From Polaromonas sp. A23 (lineage in GTDB: Bacteria > Pseudomonadota > Gammaproteobacteria > Burkholderiales > Burkholderiaceae_C): a stretch of DNA of 64,000 nucleotides. Positions 9,460 through 18,173 of this stretch are shown here, piece after piece. The stretch's first letter is position 1. Each line of letters starts with the position of its first letter. The notes under the pieces were generated by a model that made no database searches, had not been told where the DNA came from, and saw only the letters and a program-made list of their open reading frames with translations. Made by a program: the position numbers and the translations under genes. The stretch lies in assembly GCF_002001015.1 (NCBI RefSeq), contig NZ_MUNO01000012.1, positions 124,001-188,000 on the forward strand. The letters are read 5' to 3'.

Positions 9460-10335
9460 ATGCTTGAGCGCAAAGTTTTCGTTACAGGCGCGACCAGCAC
9501 CATTGGATCGCTGCTGGTGCCCATGTTGAAAGAACACGGCGCAGCAGTGCAGCTTCTGGGGCGACGCCCTCAGGAGAGTGTCCGCGGTCTTGTGTGGTCA
9601 CCTTTGGACCTTGAGCACAATGCAGCTGAGCTCCCGCAATGCGAAACTGAAACTCTCATCCACACCGCCAGCCTTTGGCTGTTGCCTGGCTGGCTCGAGA
9701 AATTTAACGCACGTGGCGTGCGCCGCGTGATCGCCTTCAGTTCGACGAGCCGCTTTACCAAGCAGGCCTCGACAAGTGCCTACGAGTTCGAAGTGGTAAA
9801 CAAGCTGATTGCTGCCGAGGAACATGTGGCGGCGGAATGTGAGCGCCTCGGTATGGCCTGGACCATCTTCCGGCCCACGCTGATTTACGGTGGAACTGGT
9901 GGGGACCGCAATGTGGCCGACATCGCGCGGCTGATTTGCAAGTTCGGTTTTTTTCCTGTATTCGGAACGGGCAACGGCCGCCGCCAGCCGGTCAATGCCG
10001 CCGACTTGGCCCAGGCTTGTGTTCAAAGTCTGGCGGCGCCGGATAGCTACAACAAGGCGTACAACCTGAGCGGTGGCGAAACACTAGCTTATATCGATAT
10101 GGTACGGCGCATCTTCGAAACGCTGGGACGGCCGCCCCGCTTCATCCGCATTCCGCTGCCGGCTTTCAAGCTTGCGGTGAAACTTGCACGGTTGCATCCG
10201 CGCTTTGCGCACCTGACGCCGGACATGGCCTTGCGTATGCAGGCCGACCTGGTCTTCGACCACAGTGAAGCGACGCGCGATTTCGGGTACCGGCCGGGCA
10301 AGTTCGATCCGGCTTACCTGGCAACGCTGCGCTGA
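9460..10335 (+). CDS. NAD-dependent epimerase/dehydratase-like protein
   Basis: 291-residue extended SDR. The N-terminal KVFVTGATSTIGSLLVPML is a Rossmann G-x-x-x-x-x-G variant, and AFSSTSRF, FRPTLIYGG and FPVFGTGNGRRQPVNAADLA are the expected later motifs. The canonical Y-x-x-x-K is not obvious: the region reads SAYEFEVVNKLIAAEE, with seven residues between Y and K. The protein may therefore be a divergent reductase or non-catalytic. It begins one base after the fusion gene stop and precedes the sugar phosphate transferase, so a role in modifying the initiating sugar is an inference. Confidence 0.72.
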   Translation: MLERKVFVTGATSTIGSLLVPMLKEHGAAVQLLGRRPQESVRGLVWSPLDLEHNAAELPQCETETLIHTASLWLLPGWLEKFNARGVRRVIAFSSTSRFTKQASTSAYEFEVVNKLIAAEEHVAAECERLGMAWTIFRPTLIYGGTGGDRNVADIARLICKFGFFPVFGTGNGRRQPVNAADLAQACVQSLAAPDSYNKAYNLSGGETLAYIDMVRRIFETLGRPPRFIRIPLPAFKLAVKLARLHPRFAHLTPDMALRMQADLVFDHSEATRDFGYRPGKFDPAYLATLR

Positions 10336-10405
10336 TGTCAGCCCGGCGATCCCATCCGCCACAATTGAAAATCTCGGTAAACCCCTTGCGCCCTATAACC
10401 GTTGC

Positions 10406-10981
10406 ATGACCTACCCCCCCCTGAAAAGAGCATTCGATCTGGCGTTGGGCATCGTCGCAGCCATTTTTTTGCTGTTGCCCGTATTGATGATTGCTTTGAT
10501 GGTGCGTTTGACTTCGAGGGGCCCGGTGCTGTATTGGTCCGACCGGGTAGGGCGTAACAACCTAATTTTTAGAATGCCCAAATTCCGCAGCATGCGAACA
10601 GACACGCCAGCAGTTGCGACCCATTTACTGAGAAATCCAGACAGTTATCTCACACCGATAGGTAGTTTTTTGCGTAAAAGCAGTCTGGATGAATTGCCGC
10701 AGTTGTGGAGTATTCTGCGCGGTGACATGAGTTTTGTCGGACCGCGCCCGGCTTTGTTCAATCAGCATGACCTGATCGCGCTACGGACACAAAACGGAGT
10801 TCACACCTTGCTGCCAGGTCTTACCGGGTGGGCGCAGATCAATGGGCGGGATGAGCTGCCGATTCCTGATAAGGTCAGGCTAGATGTGGACTACCTGCAG
10901 CGGCGGTCGATTGGTCTGGACATTCGCATAATCTGGCTGACGGCTCTGAAAGTCCTGCGCCGTGACGGGGTCGCGCACTGA
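10406..10981 (+). CDS. Undecaprenyl-phosphate sugar-phosphate transferase (small PglC/WcaJ-C type)
   Basis: 191-residue monotopic phosphoglycosyl transferase that starts repeat-unit synthesis by moving a sugar-1-phosphate to undecaprenyl phosphate. The N-terminal KRAFDLALGIVAAIFLLLPVL is the reentrant membrane helix. PKFRSMRTDT, RKSSLDELPQLWSILRGDMS and FVGPRPAL contain the catalytic D-E pair, and LPGLTGWAQINGR follows. It lacks the N-terminal CoA-binding-like region of full WcaJ/WbaP, as in PglC. The ATG at 10406 gives the family N-terminus. With the WbpM-like gene next to it, the first sugar is probably a 6-deoxy-HexNAc. Confidence 0.9.
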   Translation: MTYPPLKRAFDLALGIVAAIFLLLPVLMIALMVRLTSRGPVLYWSDRVGRNNLIFRMPKFRSMRTDTPAVATHLLRNPDSYLTPIGSFLRKSSLDELPQLWSILRGDMSFVGPRPALFNQHDLIALRTQNGVHTLLPGLTGWAQINGRDELPIPDKVRLDVDYLQRRSIGLDIRIIWLTALKVLRRDGVAH

Positions 10982-11049
10982 GGACAAACCGCGTTGACGG
11001 CTTATGAGGTTGGGGACACTTTCCAATGATGGATATAAGAAGGAGTTTA

Positions 11050-12930
11050 ATGCAGAGCACTATTTTGGGCTGGCCGCGTCCAGCCAAGATAGCGGTGGTT
11101 ATTGCGGTCGACGTGGTTCTGGCTTTGCTTGCCACCTGGATAGCCTTTACGCTGCGTCTGGATGAATTGCACTACCCCATGGGCGCGCAATGGTGGGTGT
11201 ACGTGCTTGCGCCGGTTCTGGCCATTCCGGTATTTGTCAAGTTTGGTTTGTACAGGGCGATCTTCAGATATACGGGACAGGCGGCGTTAAAAGCTACCGG
11301 ACAGGCCGTAGCAGTGCATTGCATGGCCCTGCTGAGTGTGTTGCTGTGGCAGCAGTGGCCCGGCGTGCCTCGCAGTGTGGGTATCCTGCAGCCCCTGCTG
11401 TTTCTGCTTCTCGTCGGTTCCAGTCGGGCTCTCGCACGATTCTGGCTAGCGAGTCTCGACGGTTCACGGGGACAGAGCGACGGCCGGCTACTGATTTACG
11501 GTGCGGGCACAGCGGGCGCGCAGACTGCTTCGGCAATTGCGATATCCCGGCAATTTGTCTTGCTGGGCTTTGTCGATGACGATGCGACCAAGGTCGGCCG
11601 CAGCATCAACGGTGTACCAGTGTTTGCGCCGGCAGACGTCCCGGATCTGGTGGCCCGGCGGGGTGTTACAGACATCCTGCTAGCCTTGCCCAGCTCTTCG
11701 CGGGAGAGGCGTAACAGAATCATTGCAAGCCTGCGGTCGGTGCCTGTACATATTCGCACTCTACCGGGCTTGGCCGACTTGGCGACGGGCCGCGTGACGG
11801 TCCAAGACTTCAAAGAGCTGGATATTGAGGATCTGTTGGGGCGGGACCCAGTACAACCCAGCACGGATCTTTTAGCTCGCAATTTAGCCAACAAGGTGGT
11901 TCTTGTGACCGGGGCCGGCGGCAGCATAGGAAGCGAACTCTGCCGGCAGATACTGCTGGAACGTCCTCTCCAGCTATTGCTGCTGGACCACAACGAGTTT
12001 GGTCTGTATAGCATCCATCAGGAACTGCAGGGCTTGTGCATTGCCGAAGGGCTCCGTTCAGAACTTGTTCCGCTGCTGGGTAGCGTGGCCAATCCCCAAC
12101 GTTTGCAGGAAATCTGCCAGGCCTACCAGCCTGCAGCGGTGTTCCATGCGGCTGCCTACAAACATGTGCCGATGGTTGAATCTAATCCGGCAGAAGGTAT
12201 TTTGAACAATGTGTTCGGGACGCTCAATATGGCGCGAGCGGCCATTGACAATGGCATTGGTCAGTTTGTGCTAGTGTCCACTGACAAGGCTGTGCGCCCG
12301 ACCAACATCATGGGGGCAAGCAAGCGCATGGCGGAACTGGTTTTGCAAGCGCTGGCTGGTCAGGCCACGAATGCGGCCACCTGTTTTGGCATGGTGCGTT
12401 TCGGCAATGTACTGGGGTCCAGCGGCAGCGTTGTGCCCTTGTTTCGTACCCAGCTTGCCAGCGGCGGCCCGCTGACGGTGACTCACCCGGAAGTTACCCG
12501 CTATTTCATGACCATTCCAGAGGCGGCGCAGCTCGTACTGCAGGCCGGAGCTATGGCTACGGGCGGTGACGTGTTTGTTCTGGACATGGGTGAGCCTGTC
12601 AAAATCATGGATCTGGCCCGACGCATGGTGGAGTTGTCCGGCCTGTCGGTGCGCGATGAAGGCAATCCGGGAGGGGATATCGAGATCGTCGTCACGGGCT
12701 TGCGCCCCGGCGAAAAGCTGTACGAAGAGTTGCTCATCGGGGACAACCCTACGCCAACCGCACACCCGCGGATCATGAAGGCACATGAGGACTATCTGGC
12801 TTGGCCCGAACTTGAATTGCATCTGCAGACCTTGCGCCGTGCCGCGGACAGCAGCGATGTGCTTGCCATCAAGGCCGTACTCCAGACATGTGTGCATGGG
12901 TATAGCGCGCAGACGCCCCAAGCGACGTGA
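11050..12930 (+). CDS. WbpM/CapD-type UDP-HexNAc 4,6-dehydratase, membrane-anchored
   Basis: About 626 residues. The N-terminus has four hydrophobic helices (for example IAVVIAVDVVLALLATWIAF), then a CoA-binding-like Rossmann domain (LLIYGAGTAGAQTASAI), then the catalytic SDR domain (VVLVTGAGGSIGSELCRQIL, STDKAVRPTNIMGASK). The Met in NIMGASK replaces the SDR tyrosine, which is normal for this dehydratase class. It makes UDP-4-keto-6-deoxy-GlcNAc for QuiNAc, FucNAc or bacillosamine-type sugars. I chose the ATG at 11050 because AAGGAG at 11040-11045 precedes it; an in-frame ATG at 11026 is possible. It closes the polysaccharide gene group. Confidence 0.88.
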   Translation: MQSTILGWPRPAKIAVVIAVDVVLALLATWIAFTLRLDELHYPMGAQWWVYVLAPVLAIPVFVKFGLYRAIFRYTGQAALKATGQAVAVHCMALLSVLLWQQWPGVPRSVGILQPLLFLLLVGSSRALARFWLASLDGSRGQSDGRLLIYGAGTAGAQTASAIAISRQFVLLGFVDDDATKVGRSINGVPVFAPADVPDLVARRGVTDILLALPSSSRERRNRIIASLRSVPVHIRTLPGLADLATGRVTVQDFKELDIEDLLGRDPVQPSTDLLARNLANKVVLVTGAGGSIGSELCRQILLERPLQLLLLDHNEFGLYSIHQELQGLCIAEGLRSELVPLLGSVANPQRLQEICQAYQPAAVFHAAAYKHVPMVESNPAEGILNNVFGTLNMARAAIDNGIGQFVLVSTDKAVRPTNIMGASKRMAELVLQALAGQATNAATCFGMVRFGNVLGSSGSVVPLFRTQLASGGPLTVTHPEVTRYFMTIPEAAQLVLQAGAMATGGDVFVLDMGEPVKIMDLARRMVELSGLSVRDEGNPGGDIEIVVTGLRPGEKLYEELLIGDNPTPTAHPRIMKAHEDYLAWPELELHLQTLRRAADSSDVLAIKAVLQTCVHGYSAQTPQAT

Positions 12931-12975
12931 TTTTCCAGCTTTTGCGGGGATGCGGCACAATTTGATATCCACTAA

Positions 12976-13899
<924 letters not shown>

Positions 13900-14004
13900 C
13901 ATCCAAAGCTGCTCAGTCCCTTGCTGACGAGCAGCTGTCGGTTGCGGCGCCGCTGGTGTAATCCCCCATGAATACCGCCGCAACGCCCTCTATGCTCATG
14001 GCTT

Positions 14005-14700
14005 ATGCGACTCCTCCTGGTTGAAGACGATGTGATGCTCGCCAGCGGCATCAAGCTGGGGCTCTGTGACGCCGGTTATGCGGTGGACTGGGTAGGCAAC
14101 GCCGAGCGCGCCGAAGAGGTGCTGGCCGGTGAAAGCTTTGATGCGGCCATCATTGACATCGGTCTGCCGAAAACGGACGGCCTGGAGCTCACGCGGCGAA
14201 TGCGCACGCGCGGGCTGGCCATGCCGGTACTTATTCTCACGGCGCGGGACGCCCTGCAGGACCGGGTCCAGGGGCTGGATCTTGGCGCTGACGACTACAT
14301 GGTCAAACCGTTTGAACTGCCCGAGTTGCTGGCGCGTCTGCGCGCGTTGCTGCGCCGTTCCCAGGCTGCGACCAGCGCTATTTTGAGTTTTGGGGCGCTG
14401 GAGCTGGATTCCGCAAACCGCCAGGCCCGGGCTCACGGGCAGCTGATCGAACTCGGCCCGCGGGAATGGACGGTGATGGAGTACCTGCTGATCAACGCGC
14501 CCAAACCTGCCAGCAAAGACAAATTGCTGGCTGCGCTCACGGGCTGGGACAAGGAAATCACTCCCAACGCCATCGAGGTCTACATTTCGCGCTTGCGTGG
14601 CAAGCTGGAGCCGCATGGCGTTGCTCTGCGCTCCATTCGCGGCTTTGGTTACCGGCTGGAGCTGATCGACGACGCGGCGGCTGGCGCGGCGGCCGGGTAG
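14005..14700 (+). CDS. OmpR/PhoB-family response regulator (QseB/PmrA-like)
   Basis: 231 residues: receiver domain 1-118 with acidic D8/D9, phosphoacceptor D51 in IIDIGLPKTDG and the conserved lysine in VKPFELPELLARLRA, then a winged-helix domain ending in VYISRLRGKLEPHG and IRGFGYRLE. It acts as a transcription factor activated by the sensor kinase encoded just downstream. The spacing and similarity to QseB/TctD-type regulators suggest metal, tricarboxylate or envelope sensing, but nothing here identifies a target. The ATG at 14005 gives the standard MRLLLVEDD start. Confidence 0.93.
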   Translation: MRLLLVEDDVMLASGIKLGLCDAGYAVDWVGNAERAEEVLAGESFDAAIIDIGLPKTDGLELTRRMRTRGLAMPVLILTARDALQDRVQGLDLGADDYMVKPFELPELLARLRALLRRSQAATSAILSFGALELDSANRQARAHGQLIELGPREWTVMEYLLINAPKPASKDKLLAALTGWDKEITPNAIEVYISRLRGKLEPHGVALRSIRGFGYRLELIDDAAAGAAAG

Positions 14701-14783
14701 GCCAGCCCATGGGTGCCGGCACCGGGGTTACCCCGGCCCACGCAGTTGCCGGCTCTGCCGCGGCGGCGCATAGCCCTTCGGCC

Positions 14784-16202
14784 ATGAAATCCGGGTTGCA
14801 GCGGCGTCTGCTGCTCTTGCTGCTGGCACCGTTGAGCCTGTTCGCGGTGGTCAGCATTTACTTCGATTACCAGGCGGCCGGGAACGCCGCCCTGCAGCAG
14901 GACCAGCAACTGCGTCGGCTTGCCCCCATGCTGGCCGATTCGGTGATAGCCCCTGCCAACACGTCGTCAGACGGCCCGGTGCTGTTGCTGGCGCCCCCCA
15001 TCGCGGAGTTCATCAAGGGGCGTCCGGGGTTTGCCGGCTACCGGGTGTCGAATGCTACCGGTGCCCATCTTGCCGGCGATGCCTGGATCAGCCCGGTCGT
15101 GCCCACCACGCGCGAGCCGGAATTCCACAGCATGGAAGATGACGGCGTCACCTACCGTGTGGTGGCGCAGCGCTTCGATACCAGGGCCGGCGAGCTCATC
15201 CTGCAGCTTGCCGACGGCTCCGATGCGCGCCAGCAGTGGGTGCGGTCGGTGTTTTTCAAGGTGCTGATGCCCAACCTGATCCTGGTGCTGGCGGCGGCGT
15301 TTGCCGTCAATTGGGCCGTCACGCGGGCATTGCGGCCGCTGCTGGAGCTCAAGGAGGCCGTTGAACGCCGGTCTCCACGTGATCTCAGCGCCATCGATCC
15401 GCTGGGTACGCCGGCCGAGGTGCGGCCATTGGTGGCGTCGCTGAACCGTCTCTTTGCATTGGTCAACGACCAGGCCGAGGGCCAGCGCCGGTTTGTAGCC
15501 GATGCCGCGCATCAGCTGCGTACGCCGCTGGCGGGCCTGCAAGCGCAGGTCGAGGCATGGGCGCAGGCCGCCAGCGCGCCGGCGGCCCGTGGGCAGGTCA
15601 CCCTGTCGGTCGACAAGGTGATGCGGCTGCGCAGTGCTACCCGGCGCACCTCGCAGCTGGCCAACCAGCTGCTGGCCCTGTCCAGGGCGGATGCGTCCAG
15701 CATGTCGGGGCAGCCGGCGCAGCGGGTAGACCTGAAAGACCTGTGTGAGTCGGTGCTGGCCTCACATCTTGACGCGGCCTCGGCCAAAAACATTGACCTG
15801 GGCCTGGATGCACGCTTTGCCCAGGTATCCGGCCACGAATGGCTGTTGCGGGAACTGCTGGGCAACCTGGTCGACAACGCCGTCAAATACACGCCTTCAG
15901 CGGGCACGGTGACCATACGCTGCGGCGTTGTGGAGGGGGCAGCGGGAAACCGGGGCAGCGCGCAGGCATTTCTGGAGGTGGAAGACGATGGCCCTGGCAT
16001 CCCCGACGCGGAGCGTACGCGGGCGCTGGAGCGGTTTTACCGGGTGCCGGGCACGGTCGGCGAGGGCAATGGGCTGGGCCTGGCCATTGCGAATGAAATT
16101 GCCCGTGTCCACCGCGCCCAGCTGGTGCTGGAGCCTGCCGCCATTCGCGATGGCAAACCCACGGGCTTGCGGGTCCGGCTGGTGTTGCCGCTGCTGGCCT
16201 GA
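14784..16202 (+). CDS. Sensor histidine kinase (TctE/QseC-like)
   Basis: 472-residue membrane kinase. One hydrophobic segment near residues 8-25 (RRLLLLLLAPLSLFAVVSIYF is its core) and a second near 155-178 bracket a periplasmic domain of the 2CSK type. A HAMP-like linker follows. The phosphorylated histidine is H243 in DAAHQLRTPLAG; N and G boxes of the ATPase domain are LGNLVDNAVKYTP, VEDDGPGIP and GNGLGLAIANEI. The ATG at 14784 gives a typical MKSGLQRRLLL start; an in-frame ATG at 14709 would add 25 alanine-rich residues. It pairs with the response regulator upstream. Confidence 0.9.
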   Translation: MKSGLQRRLLLLLLAPLSLFAVVSIYFDYQAAGNAALQQDQQLRRLAPMLADSVIAPANTSSDGPVLLLAPPIAEFIKGRPGFAGYRVSNATGAHLAGDAWISPVVPTTREPEFHSMEDDGVTYRVVAQRFDTRAGELILQLADGSDARQQWVRSVFFKVLMPNLILVLAAAFAVNWAVTRALRPLLELKEAVERRSPRDLSAIDPLGTPAEVRPLVASLNRLFALVNDQAEGQRRFVADAAHQLRTPLAGLQAQVEAWAQAASAPAARGQVTLSVDKVMRLRSATRRTSQLANQLLALSRADASSMSGQPAQRVDLKDLCESVLASHLDAASAKNIDLGLDARFAQVSGHEWLLRELLGNLVDNAVKYTPSAGTVTIRCGVVEGAAGNRGSAQAFLEVEDDGPGIPDAERTRALERFYRVPGTVGEGNGLGLAIANEIARVHRAQLVLEPAAIRDGKPTGLRVRLVLPLLA

Positions 16203-16340
16203 CGCGGGAGGTCCGTTACACCGTTTTCAGTACCGGGTTTGCCCCGGCCGGAGCTTGCCGAAAGCCTATGTGGGCTGTGCGAGAATCCCAGTGAAGCCCT
16301 GGTTTTTGAAACATCTCTTACAACAAAGCACCGCCCGCCT

Positions 16341-16976
16341 ATGTCCGAGTTTGAGTCTGATGTGAGCCCAGAGCTCTCCACGCCGGCCGCACCGCGCAAG
16401 CGTCCCAAGCCGGGCGAACGCCGTGTGCAGATCCTGCAGGCCCTGGCAACCATGCTGGAGCAGCCCGGCTCGGAGCGCATCACCACGTCGGCCCTGGCGG
16501 CCCGGCTTGACGTCAGCGAGGCGGCGTTGTACCGCCACTTCGCCAGCAAGGCGCAAATGTTCGAGGGCCTGATCGAATTCATCGAGCAGACCGTGTTCAC
16601 CCTGGTCAATCAGATTGCCGAGCGCGAGACCGACCCGGCCCAGCGCACCCGCAGGCTGGTCGTCATGCTGCTGCAGTTTGCCGAGAAAAACCCTGGCATG
16701 ACCCGAGTGATGGCCGGCGACGCGCTGGTGTTCGAAAACGAGCGCCTGCAGGAGCGCATGAACCAGTTCTTCGACAAGCTCGAGTCCAGCCTCAAGCAGA
16801 ACCTGCGCGAAGGCGCAAATTCTGATGGTGCCGCCGCACCCACAGTGCAGGCGCAGGTCCAGGCCTCGGTCATCGTGGCTTTCATGATGGGCCGCTTGCA
16901 GCGCTTCTCGCGCTCCGGCTTCAAGCGCCTTCCGTCCGAACACCTGGACGCCAGCCTGGCGATGCTGCTGGGCTGA
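16341..16976 (+). CDS. slmA: TetR-family protein, SlmA-like nucleoid occlusion factor
   Basis: 211 residues with an N-terminal TetR helix-turn-helix (ITTSALAARLDVSEAALYRHF, then ASKAQMFEGLIEF). The C-terminal part, NPGMTRVMAGDALVFENERLQERMNQFFDKLE, closely follows SlmA, which blocks FtsZ ring assembly over the nucleoid. The arrangement near argB also suits SlmA. The ATG at 16341 is preferred over an in-frame upstream start that would add 34 unrelated residues. DNA recognition of SlmA sites cannot be tested here. It ends against the convergent Ldh-type gene with a family A repeat between them. Confidence 0.82.
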   Translation: MSEFESDVSPELSTPAAPRKRPKPGERRVQILQALATMLEQPGSERITTSALAARLDVSEAALYRHFASKAQMFEGLIEFIEQTVFTLVNQIAERETDPAQRTRRLVVMLLQFAEKNPGMTRVMAGDALVFENERLQERMNQFFDKLESSLKQNLREGANSDGAAAPTVQAQVQASVIVAFMMGRLQRFSRSGFKRLPSEHLDASLAMLLG

Positions 16977-16982
16977 CCCGTT

Positions 16983-17038
16983 AGCTATCAATAAGTGAGC
17001 TATCTGCGCCCGAATCTAAAGGGCTAGAGGCCGAATTT
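16983..17038 (+). repeat. Family A repeat, copy A1 (intergenic)
   Basis: AT-then-GC-patterned element in the gap between two convergent genes. Its core TGCGCCCGAATCTAAAGGGC, followed by TAGAGGCCGAATTT, closely matches the reverse complement of the copy at 47231-47284. It is the best-preserved intergenic copy. The upstream half carries AGCTAT-type words shared by the other copies. Confidence 0.65.
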
Positions 17039-18098
17039 ATGCCAAGGTTACGCCTACCTTGGCTCCCGCCGACACAATTTCCTGCCAGGTTTGGGCATCG
17101 ACCGTGATGCCTTCGCTTTGCCGCTGCGTCCGGTAAGCGCGCTCCGGATCACCGGCGATTTTCACCGCGTCATAGCCCGGTGCCACCGGGCCGGCCTGAA
17201 GCCAGTCCACAAAAGCCAGCGCTTCCTCTTCAAACGCGGCCTGGGTGCCGAGTTTGGCTGGGTCAATCAGGATGGTCAGCATGCCGTTGACAACGGCCCG
17301 CACGGCCGGGTCTGTTGGTTTGTGCCAGGTGCCACTGCCTGTCAGAGCGCCTCCCAGTAGTTCGCACGCCACCGCCATGCCGTAGCCCTTGTGTTCGCCA
17401 AAGGCCAGCAGCGCGCCAAACAAGCCATTGCCCTGCGGCACCACCACCACGCCGGGGTCGGTGGTCGGCCGGCCTTGCTCGTCAATCAAGGTGCCAGGTT
17501 CCACGCGCCGGCCTTCGTTGTGCGCGACGCGCATCTTGCCCTGCGCCACGCGGCTGGTGGCAAAGTCCAAAACAAAGGGATCGCGTCCTGCGAGGGGTAC
17601 ACCTATGCAGCACGGGTTGGTCCCATAGCGGCCGTCAGCGCCGCCGAAAGGTGCTACCACGGGCCGGGAAAGCACATTGACGAAGTGCAGCGAGACCAGC
17701 CCCCGGGCGACTGCCATTTCCGCAAAGTGCCCGATGCGACCGAGGTGGTGCGCGTTGGCCAGGGTCATGATGCAGCTGCCATGCGTTTTGGCGCGTTCCA
17801 TGCCCAGCGCCATGGCTTGCGCACCGACGATCTGGCCGTAGCCGCGTTGGCCGTCCAACGTGAGCAGTGAGCCGGTGTCGAGCACGATCTTGGCGCTGTT
17901 GTTGGGCTTCAGGCCGCCTTCGAGCACCGCGTCGACATAACGCGGCAGCATGCCCACGCCATGCGAATCATGACCGCTCAGGTTGGCCAGCACCAGGTTG
18001 GCGGCGACCGCGTTCGCTTCTTCGGGAGAGCTGCCGCTTGCTATTAAAACAGTAGCTACTTGCGCTTGAAGTACGGGGGCTTGGAGTGTTTTTTGCAT
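17037..18098 (-). CDS. Ldh family oxidoreductase (malate/L-lactate/ureidoglycolate dehydrogenase type)
   Basis: 353-residue NAD(P)-dependent 2-hydroxyacid or cyclic imine dehydrogenase of the type 2 malate/lactate family, not related to classical LDH. The signature G42-H-D-S-H-G-V-G, AHHLGRIGHFAEMA and FGEHKGYGMAVACELLGG are present and the length is normal. It is the last gene of the TRAP/UxaA unit, 75 bp after uxaA. If the pathway releases lactate or a related hydroxyacid, this enzyme could oxidise it to a keto acid; that role is inferred. The first 20 or so residues are encoded by a family A repeat. Confidence 0.85.
   Translation of the reverse strand: MQKTLQAPVLQAQVATVLIASGSSPEEANAVAANLVLANLSGHDSHGVGMLPRYVDAVLEGGLKPNNSAKIVLDTGSLLTLDGQRGYGQIVGAQAMALGMERAKTHGSCIMTLANAHHLGRIGHFAEMAVARGLVSLHFVNVLSRPVVAPFGGADGRYGTNPCCIGVPLAGRDPFVLDFATSRVAQGKMRVAHNEGRRVEPGTLIDEQGRPTTDPGVVVVPQGNGLFGALLAFGEHKGYGMAVACELLGGALTGSGTWHKPTDPAVRAVVNGMLTILIDPAKLGTQAAFEEEALAFVDWLQAGPVAPGYDAVKIAGDPERAYRTQRQSEGITVDAQTWQEIVSAGAKVGVTLA
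18038..18088 (+). repeat. Family A repeat, copy A2, inside the start of the Ldh-type gene
   Basis: AGTAGCTACTTGCGCTTGAA followed by a GGGGGCTTGGAG word aligns with the other family A copies. It is read on the opposite strand as roughly residues 4-21 of the Ldh-type protein (LQAPVLQAQVATVLIASG). The protein still aligns with the family through this stretch, so the repeat has been absorbed into the coding sequence. Confidence 0.6.
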
Positions 18099-18173
18099 AT
18101 AAAAGCGTTCAAGTTGTACGTAGGGTCTCGGGTTTTGTCCGGGATCCCTCCCGTCATGACGGGCTTGGCCAAG

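Noticed and set aside
13900..14004. GCTGCTC/GAGCAGC inverted repeat after argB as a terminator
   Set aside because: The loop is 14 bases and no T run follows; too weak to call.
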